Translations under genes and position numbers: made by a program
NCBI GenBank assembly: GCA_030951095.1
Contig: JAUZQI010000120.1
Location: 1-6,417, forward strand
Length of the DNA: 6,417 nt
Source: Mariprofundus sp.
Lineage (GTDB): Bacteria > Pseudomonadota > Zetaproteobacteria > Mariprofundales > Mariprofundaceae
Reading direction: 5' to 3'
In this document: in pieces, positions 1-6,417 of the stretch
Position numbering within the stretch: the stretch's first letter is position 1
How the letters are laid out: every line of letters starts with the position of its first letter
Notes under the pieces: model-generated
Told to the model about the DNA's origin: nothing
Database searches by the model: none
Seen by the model: the letters and a program-made list of their open reading frames with translations, nothing else

Positions 1-1397
<1,397 letters not shown>

Positions 1398-1398
<1 letters not shown>

Positions 1399-2219
1399 TG
1401 CAAAATACCGTAGTTGTCGACAATGTTCAGGTTGCCAATGATAAACCGTTGGTGTTGCTGGCCGGGCCATGTGTCATTGAGGGTGATGATTTCACACTGA
1501 GAACAGCGGGAGCCATTGCCAAAATCGCTAATCGTTGCGGTATTCCCCTGGTCTTTAAATCCAGTTTCGACAAAGCCAATCGCACCAGCAAAGGCGGCTT
1601 TCGCGGCCCCGGCATTGATGAAGGTCTGCGCATACTACAACGGGTAAAAGATGAACTGGGCTTGCCGGTTGTTACCGATATTCACGAATCAAATCAGGTG
1701 GCCGCTGTAGCTGAAGTCGCTGACTTGTTGCAGACGCCGGCATTTCTGTGCAGACAGACCGATTTTATCGAAGCGGTTGCAGCGGCTGGCAAACCTGTGA
1801 ATATCAAAAAGGGCCAGTTTCTTGCACCCTGGGATATGAAACATGTGCTCGAAAAAGCACAGGCGACCGGTAATAAAAACATCATGTTATGTGAACGCGG
1901 CGCCAGTTTCGGTTACAATAATCTGGTATCGGATATGCGATCCTTGCTGGTGATGCGCGAATTCGGCGCGCCGATTGTTTATGACGCCACCCATTCGGTG
2001 CAGCAGCCAGGCGGTCTGGGCGGAGCTACCGGTGGTAATCGTGAATATGTACCGGGGTTATCCCGTGCTGCCGTAGCAACCGGTGTAGCCGCCGTATTTA
2101 TGGAAGTGCATCCCGACCCCGATAAAGCTCTGTCCGATGGCCCCAATTCGCTGGCGCTGGCCAAGCTGGAATCTGTGCTGACTTCCCTAAGACAGATTGA
2201 TGCTATTGTGAAAGCCTAA
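1398..2219 (+). CDS. kdsA: 3-deoxy-D-manno-octulosonate 8-phosphate (KDO-8-P) synthase, metal-dependent (class II) type
   Basis: The enzyme condenses phosphoenolpyruvate with arabinose 5-phosphate to give Kdo-8-phosphate, the precursor of the Kdo that links lipid A to LPS core; it is cytoplasmic. I start it at the ATG at 1398, one base inside the pyrG stop (TGATG), giving 273 residues and an N-terminus ([14 protein letters not shown]) that matches the family. The frame extends upstream to 1290, but only inside pyrG. Visible motifs are AGPCVIEG (22-29), [12 protein letters not shown] (53-64, the KANR signature separating KdsA from DAHP synthases), [21 protein letters not shown] (195-202) and [13 protein letters not shown]. 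Four metal ligands of class II KdsA align with exact spacing to the Aquifex enzyme: Cys25, His199, Glu236, Asp247. The E. coli class I enzyme has Asn at the Cys position. There is no clear Shine-Dalgarno sequence, so coupling to pyrG translation is likely. Confidence 0.97.
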
Positions 2220-2232
2220 AACAATAATATTT

Positions 2233-2266
2233 GCGCGGGCAATGTTCCTGCGCGCCTTTCCCTTTC
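2233..2266 (+). terminator. possible weak Rho-independent terminator after kdsA
   Basis: GCGCGGG (2233-2239) pairs with CCTGCGC (2247-2253), seven pairs with one G-U wobble around a seven-base loop, 13 bases after the kdsA stop. It is followed by a pyrimidine-rich but C-interrupted stretch (2254-2266) rather than a clean T run. The stem and position fit a terminator closing the pyrG-kdsA unit. The poor T tract means read-through into eno is likely, or that the hairpin serves as a 3'-end stabiliser instead. Confidence 0.45.
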
Positions 2267-2377
2267 ATAGACGCGTAATGTGAGTTTGCGTATTGTTCCG
2301 AGCCTTTGATGGGGGATGCGAAGGTATGAGCGGATTCCCTGCCAAAACATACGGCGTCCCGGAGAAATTAAAACCAC

Positions 2378-2402
2378 CCACATTGATGGAATGCATCTGT
2401 GG
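2378..2402. repeat. imperfect inverted repeat in kdsA-eno gap
   Basis: CCACA (2378-2382) pairs with TGTGG (2398-2402), and GATG (2385-2388) pairs with CATC (2394-2397), with a TT bulge on one side and a five-base loop. This makes nine base pairs in a region with no gene. No T tract follows, so it is not a standard terminator. It lies just upstream of the proposed eno promoter, where it could be an operator-like site, a structure in a read-through transcript, or chance. Confidence 0.35.
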
Positions 2403-2417
2403 CCAATGATTGAGGTT

Positions 2418-2446
2418 TTGAATGGCGCTGTTTGAATTGCAATAAT
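2418..2446 (+). promoter_or_regulatory. candidate sigma70-type promoter for eno
   Basis: A -35-like TTGAAT (2418-2423; four of six consensus bases) and a -10-like AATAAT (2441-2446; five of six) are separated by exactly 17 bases. Transcription would start near 2453 and leave a leader of about 38 bases before the eno GTG. The surrounding DNA is more AT-rich than the coding sequence. A second TTGAAT at 2432-2437 lacks a well-spaced -10. This is a prediction from sequence only. Confidence 0.45.
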
Positions 2447-2459
2447 TACGAATAAATAT

Positions 2460-2477
2460 GTCGGCAATGATGCCGAT
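2460..2477 (+). promoter_or_regulatory. leader hairpin abutting the eno ribosome binding site
   Basis: TCGGCA (2461-2466) and TGCCGA (2471-2476) form a perfect six-base-pair stem with an ATGA loop; G2460 and T2477 can add a wobble pair. The stem ends one base before the AGGAG of eno. If transcription starts near 2453, this hairpin takes up most of the eno leader. It could protect the 5' end, keep the ribosome binding site unstructured, or be a binding site. The stem is clear in sequence; the role is inference. Confidence 0.5.
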
Positions 2478-2478
2478 C

Positions 2479-2483
2479 AGGAG
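2479..2483 (+). promoter_or_regulatory. ribosome binding site of eno
   Basis: AGGAG lies seven bases before the GTG at 2491. It fixes that non-ATG codon as the start, in agreement with the protein alignment (MSEIVKV against MSKIVKI in E. coli). Confidence 0.85.
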
Positions 2484-2490
2484 AAAATAA

Positions 2491-3768
<1,278 letters not shown>

Positions 3769-3800
3769 TCGGCCATGTCGGGTCGTTAGCATAATCTGAA

Positions 3801-4112
3801 ATGAGCGGACGTATTGGCCGGTGGCTGCTCTGGATTGGTGGAGGGGCCACGATTGTCTACATGAGTTGGAACCTTGTTTTTTCGGATCATGGTTATTTGG
3901 TCTATCGACATGAAGCCGAACAGTTGCAACAATTAAAATCTGATGTGGCAACCTTGAAAGCCGAGAGAGAACAGCTGGCCAAAGAGGTGCTTCGACTCAG
4001 AAATGATCCGGATGCGCTGGAAGAACTGGTGCATCGGGAACTTGGTTATGTGCATCCGGATGAGTATATGGTGATTATGCCGGGGGATCGCAAACAGGAG
4101 AAGAAACCGTGA
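3801..4112 (+). CDS. ftsB: cell division protein FtsB (septum formation initiator / DivIC family)
   Basis: FtsB is a small bitopic inner-membrane protein that forms the FtsQ-FtsB-FtsL divisome subcomplex. The 103-residue product (E. coli 103) has a short basic N-terminus (MSGRIGR), one membrane segment at about residues 8-26, a short periplasmic linker (FSDHGYL), a Leu-rich coiled coil at about 37-67, and the family's conserved tail: DPDALEELVHREL (69-81) followed by HPDEYMVIMP. The ATG at 3801 is preferred over the in-frame ATG at 3861, because the latter would remove most of the membrane segment. No clear Shine-Dalgarno sequence precedes it, and it follows eno by 32 bases, as is common in Proteobacteria. 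Its stop overlaps the gltX start by four bases. The call rests on architecture, tail motif and position after eno, since overall identity in this family is low. Confidence 0.94.
   Translation: MSGRIGRWLLWIGGGATIVYMSWNLVFSDHGYLVYRHEAEQLQQLKSDVATLKAEREQLAKEVLRLRNDPDALEELVHRELGYVHPDEYMVIMPGDRKQEKKP
4096..4100 (+). promoter_or_regulatory. ribosome binding site of gltX
   Basis: AGGAG inside the last codons of ftsB lies eight bases before the GTG at 4109. It supports the GTG start and the GTGA overlap with the ftsB stop. Confidence 0.8.
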
Positions 4113-5515
4113 GCTCTAATATTGTCACTCGATTCGCCCCGTCGCCAACCGGATTACTGCATCTGGGCAATGTTCGCACGGCACTGCTTAACTGGTTATA
4201 CGCCAGAAAACACGGCGGCCGTTTTTTGCTACGCTTTGAAGATACTGATCAGGATCGGTCGGAACAGGAATATGTCGATGCGATTCAAGCTGATTTGTGC
4301 TGGCTGGGGCTGGATTGGGATGAAGATGTGCTGTTTCAGTCTGAACATGCATCCAGCCATAGCAAAGCGTTGAAGAAACTGGCCGAACAGGGGTTGGCTT
4401 ATCGCTGCTTCTGTTCCGAAACGCAACTGAATCTGGATCGTAAGCTGGCAACTTCGCGTGGCTTGCCTCCGCGTTATACCGGCCATTGCCTTCATCTTTC
4501 CAGTAGTGAATCGGAACGACGGGCGGCAACGGAACCGTTTGTATGGCGCTTACGTGTGCATGCCGATGATGGTGAAGTAGTCGTGACGGATGCCTTGCGC
4601 GGCAATGTCAGTTTTGCTCTTCGTGACCTTGATGATCCGGTTGTGGTTCGCTCCGATGGTTCATTTACCTTTCTGTTACCCAATGCTGTTGATGATGCAT
4701 TGGATGGCATCACCCATACATTGCGTGGTGACGATCACCTGACCAACTCAGCCTATCAGGCCTGGCTGTTGGAGCGCTTAGGCTATACGCCGCCAGTGTA
4801 TTTGCATCATGGCCTGCTGCTGGGGCCGGATGGTGCCAAACTATCCAAACGTAGCGGCAGCCACAGCGTGGCCGAGTTACGTAATGAAGGGTTGTTACCC
4901 GGTGCTCTAATTCAGGCTATGGGAAGATTGGGTCATCCGAATATACCGGAAACTGCACATGATGCAGCAGCACTGGCGGCTCATTTTAAGGCTGAACATA
5001 TTTCTACCAGTTCGATACGCTGGTCAGATGAGGAGATGTGGCGCTGGCATACCCGTCTGATACATGAACTGAATATTGAAACACTGGCTCCCATGATTCA
5101 GCCCTATGTGCTGTCAGGTTCATCAGATTCTATGCTTAAATTTGCTGCTCTGATTGGTAAAAATATCGAACGGGCCAGCGATGCAGCGCACTATCAACGC
5201 CTGCTGGATACCCATGCCCCGTTGGGTGATGATGCTTTGGCTGTGTTGCAAGAGGCCGGTGCCAGTTTTTATCAGCAGGCGCTGGATGCATGGCAGTCGT
5301 TGGCAGAGCCAGACTGGAAAAGCTGGACGGTGGTAGTGAAAGAGAATACAGGTTGCAAGGGGCGGAATCTATTTATGCCATTGCGTGTTGCACTCAGCGG
5401 TGCGCTCCACGGCCCTGAAATGTCTGCCGTCGTGGCCTTTCTGGGTAAGAATGGGGTCATAGCCAGGGTCGAGGATGCATATCTTGCATGCATCAAACAA
5501 CAGGAAATATCATGA
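4109..5515 (+). CDS. gltX: glutamyl-tRNA synthetase (class Ib), possibly the GluRS2-like/second-copy type
   Basis: The enzyme charges tRNA with glutamate in the cytoplasm. It has 468 residues (E. coli 471) and starts at GTG with a good Shine-Dalgarno sequence. The Rossmann core has RFAPSPTG (8-15), the HIGH-type HLGN (18-21), FEDTD (43-47), LRGDDH (205-210) and the KMSKS-type KLSKR (244-248). A Zn site Cys100-x-Cys102-x24-Cys127-x-His129 matches the E. coli ligand spacing. The C-terminal anticodon-binding region ends with [15 protein letters not shown]. The motif [16 protein letters not shown] (185-200) differs from the PTYNF...VVDD of E. coli: the Tyr corresponding to Tyr187 of the Thermus enzyme is Phe188, while Asn192 and Arg206 are kept. 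From memory this pocket and the tail resemble GluRS forms found where two gltX genes exist, so it could charge tRNA-Glu, tRNA-Gln or both. The GluRS assignment is secure; the specificity is not. Confidence 0.97.
   Translation: MSSNIVTRFAPSPTGLLHLGNVRTALLNWLYARKHGGRFLLRFEDTDQDRSEQEYVDAIQADLCWLGLDWDEDVLFQSEHASSHSKALKKLAEQGLAYRCFCSETQLNLDRKLATSRGLPPRYTGHCLHLSSSESERRAATEPFVWRLRVHADDGEVVVTDALRGNVSFALRDLDDPVVVRSDGSFTFLLPNAVDDALDGITHTLRGDDHLTNSAYQAWLLERLGYTPPVYLHHGLLLGPDGAKLSKRSGSHSVAELRNEGLLPGALIQAMGRLGHPNIPETAHDAAALAAHFKAEHISTSSIRWSDEEMWRWHTRLIHELNIETLAPMIQPYVLSGSSDSMLKFAALIGKNIERASDAAHYQRLLDTHAPLGDDALAVLQEAGASFYQQALDAWQSLAEPDWKSWTVVVKENTGCKGRNLFMPLRVALSGALHGPEMSAVVAFLGKNGVIARVEDAYLACIKQQEIS
5474..5494 (+). 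repeat. perfect 7-bp inverted repeat at the 3' end of gltX
   Basis: GATGCAT (5474-5480) and ATGCATC (5488-5494) form a perfect inverted repeat with a seven-base loop. It lies seven bases before the cysS ribosome binding site and within the last codons of gltX. It could fold in the mRNA just upstream of cysS. It may simply reflect codon choice for Asp-Ala and Cys-Ile. Confidence 0.4.
5502..5506 (+). promoter_or_regulatory. ribosome binding site of cysS
   Basis: AGGAA lies five bases before the ATG at 5512, inside the last gltX codons. It supports the start that overlaps the gltX stop as ATGA. Confidence 0.75.
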
Positions 5516-6417
5516 GCTTGTATGTTTATAATTCCCTGAAACGCGAGAAGCAGCGTTTTGAACCGTTACAGCCGGGCAAGGTCGGTATGTATGTCTGCGG
5601 TGTTACTGTGTATGACTATTGCCATGTTGGTCATGCCCGGGTGATGGTGGTGTTCGATATTATTCATCGCTGGCTACAACAGTTGGGTTTTGATGTCGAT
5701 TATGTGCGAAACTTTACCGATGTGGATGATAAAATTATCAAGCGTGCTGCAGAACGTGGTATTGCCATTGATGTGCTGACCGATGAGATGATTGCCGCAT
5801 TTCATGAGGATATCGACAGTCTTGGTTGTCTGCATCCGACCCACGAACCTCGTGCGACTGCCCATATGTCGGAGATGATTACCATGATCGGGGCTCTGGT
5901 TGAGCAGGACCGAGCCTATGTGTCCGGCTCCGGTGATGTGTTGTATGCGGTCCGCACATTTGATCATTACGGCAAGCTTTCGGGAAAAAATATTGATGAT
6001 CTGGAATCCGGCAGCCGTGTCGATGTGGATGAAAGCAAACGCGATCCGCTTGACTTTGTGTTGTGGAAAATGGCCAAGCCGGGTGAACCTACATGGGATT
6101 CGCCATGGGGAGCGGGGCGACCGGGCTGGCATATCGAGTGCTCGGCTATGAGTTGTTCGCATTTGGGTGAAACCTTTGATATTCACGGTGGAGGTATGGA
6201 TTTGAAGTTTCCGCATCATGAGAATGAAATTGCTCAGGCACAGGCTGCCAACGGTGGAGGGTTTGCCCGTTACTGGCTGCATAATGGATTTGTGAATATC
6301 AATGCCGAGAAAATGTCTAAATCGCTGGGTAACTTTTTTACCATCCGGGAAGTGACAGTAAAATATCATCCGGAAGTGTTACGTATGTTTATGCTGGGTA
6401 CGCATTATCGTTCACCG
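5512..6417 (+). CDS. cysS: cysteinyl-tRNA synthetase, 3'-truncated by window edge
   Basis: The enzyme charges tRNA-Cys with cysteine in the cytoplasm. The frame is open from the ATG at 5512 to the last base, giving 302 codons against about 461 in E. coli, so roughly 160 C-terminal residues (anticodon-binding part) lie beyond the window. The N-terminus ([13 protein letters not shown]) matches the family. Seen in order are [10 protein letters not shown] (26-35), the HIGH-type HVGH (38-41), [12 protein letters not shown] (68-79), [35 protein letters not shown], and KMSKS (267-271) followed by LGNFFT. The catalytic Zn ligands Cys29, Cys210, His235 and Glu239 are all present at the E. coli spacing, which separates it from the related MshC ligases together with the intact KMSKS. 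Its start overlaps the gltX stop by four bases, so coupled translation is likely. Confidence 0.98.
   Translation, partial: MSLYVYNSLKREKQRFEPLQPGKVGMYVCGVTVYDYCHVGHARVMVVFDIIHRWLQQLGFDVDYVRNFTDVDDKIIKRAAERGIAIDVLTDEMIAAFHEDIDSLGCLHPTHEPRATAHMSEMITMIGALVEQDRAYVSGSGDVLYAVRTFDHYGKLSGKNIDDLESGSRVDVDESKRDPLDFVLWKMAKPGEPTWDSPWGAGRPGWHIECSAMSCSHLGETFDIHGGGMDLKFPHHENEIAQAQAANGGGFARYWLHNGFVNINAEKMSKSLGNFFTIREVTVKYHPEVLRMFMLGTHYRSP

Noticed and set aside
2316..2435. 39-codon plus-strand frame in the gap, and a 27-codon frame at 2326-2409
   Set aside because: The G-rich stretch before the first start directly touches the ATG, and the GAAGG before the second is only one base away, so neither has proper ribosome binding site spacing. 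The peptides show no recognisable feature.
2216..2467. 83-codon minus-strand frame filling the kdsA-eno gap
   Set aside because: There is no Shine-Dalgarno sequence before its start, it crosses the likely terminator and promoter, and its product looks like no family I know. Conservation in relatives would reopen the question.
3775..3789. ATG TCG GGT CGT TAG just before ftsB, echoing the MSGR start of ftsB at 3801
   Set aside because: It is a four-codon frame out of phase with ftsB; the match is too short to tell a remnant duplication from chance.
5674..6369. 231-codon open frame on the minus strand within cysS
   Set aside because: It lies fully antisense to a strongly conserved gene, shows no recognisable domain, and is explained by the codon bias of cysS leaving few stops in that frame.

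Overview
The window is an ordinary, densely packed housekeeping segment of a Gram-negative bacterial chromosome. All six protein genes lie on the + strand: the 3' part of pyrG (CTP synthase), kdsA (Kdo-8-phosphate synthase), eno (enolase), ftsB (divisome coiled-coil protein), gltX (glutamyl-tRNA synthetase) and the 5' part of cysS (cysteinyl-tRNA synthetase). kdsA implies lipopolysaccharide with Kdo. The order pyrG-kdsA-eno-ftsB is a known arrangement in Gamma- and related Proteobacteria. The usual gammaproteobacterial continuation after ftsB is ispD-ispF; here it is gltX-cysS. Together with the class II-type KdsA and the GluRS type, this suggests a proteobacterium outside the enteric Gammaproteobacteria. 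Zetaproteobacteria are one candidate, but that is inference with low confidence. Base composition looks balanced, around half G+C by eye, and no gene stands out as foreign.

Layout. Bases 1-1398 are pyrG without its first ~77 codons. Its TGA overlaps the kdsA ATG by one base (TGATG), so the two are probably translationally coupled. After kdsA comes the only real gap, 2220-2490 (271 bases). It holds a possible weak terminator close to the kdsA stop, an unexplained hairpin in the middle, a plausible sigma70-type promoter and a hairpin abutting the eno ribosome binding site. From 2491 a second unit runs eno - 32 bases - ftsB - 4-base GTGA overlap - gltX - 4-base ATGA overlap - cysS, and it continues past the window end.

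The genes share no single pathway: nucleotide supply (CTP), Kdo for LPS, glycolysis, cell division and tRNA charging. CTP also activates Kdo through KdsB, and enolase makes the phosphoenolpyruvate that KdsA consumes, so pyrG-kdsA-eno does have a metabolic logic.

I found no mobile element, CRISPR array, tRNA, rRNA, toxin-antitoxin or defence gene, and no sign of an undescribed system. The points most worth a second look are the metal-dependent-type KdsA, the eno leader and kdsA-eno gap, the ftsB-gltX-cysS linkage, and the substrate-pocket motif of the GluRS.
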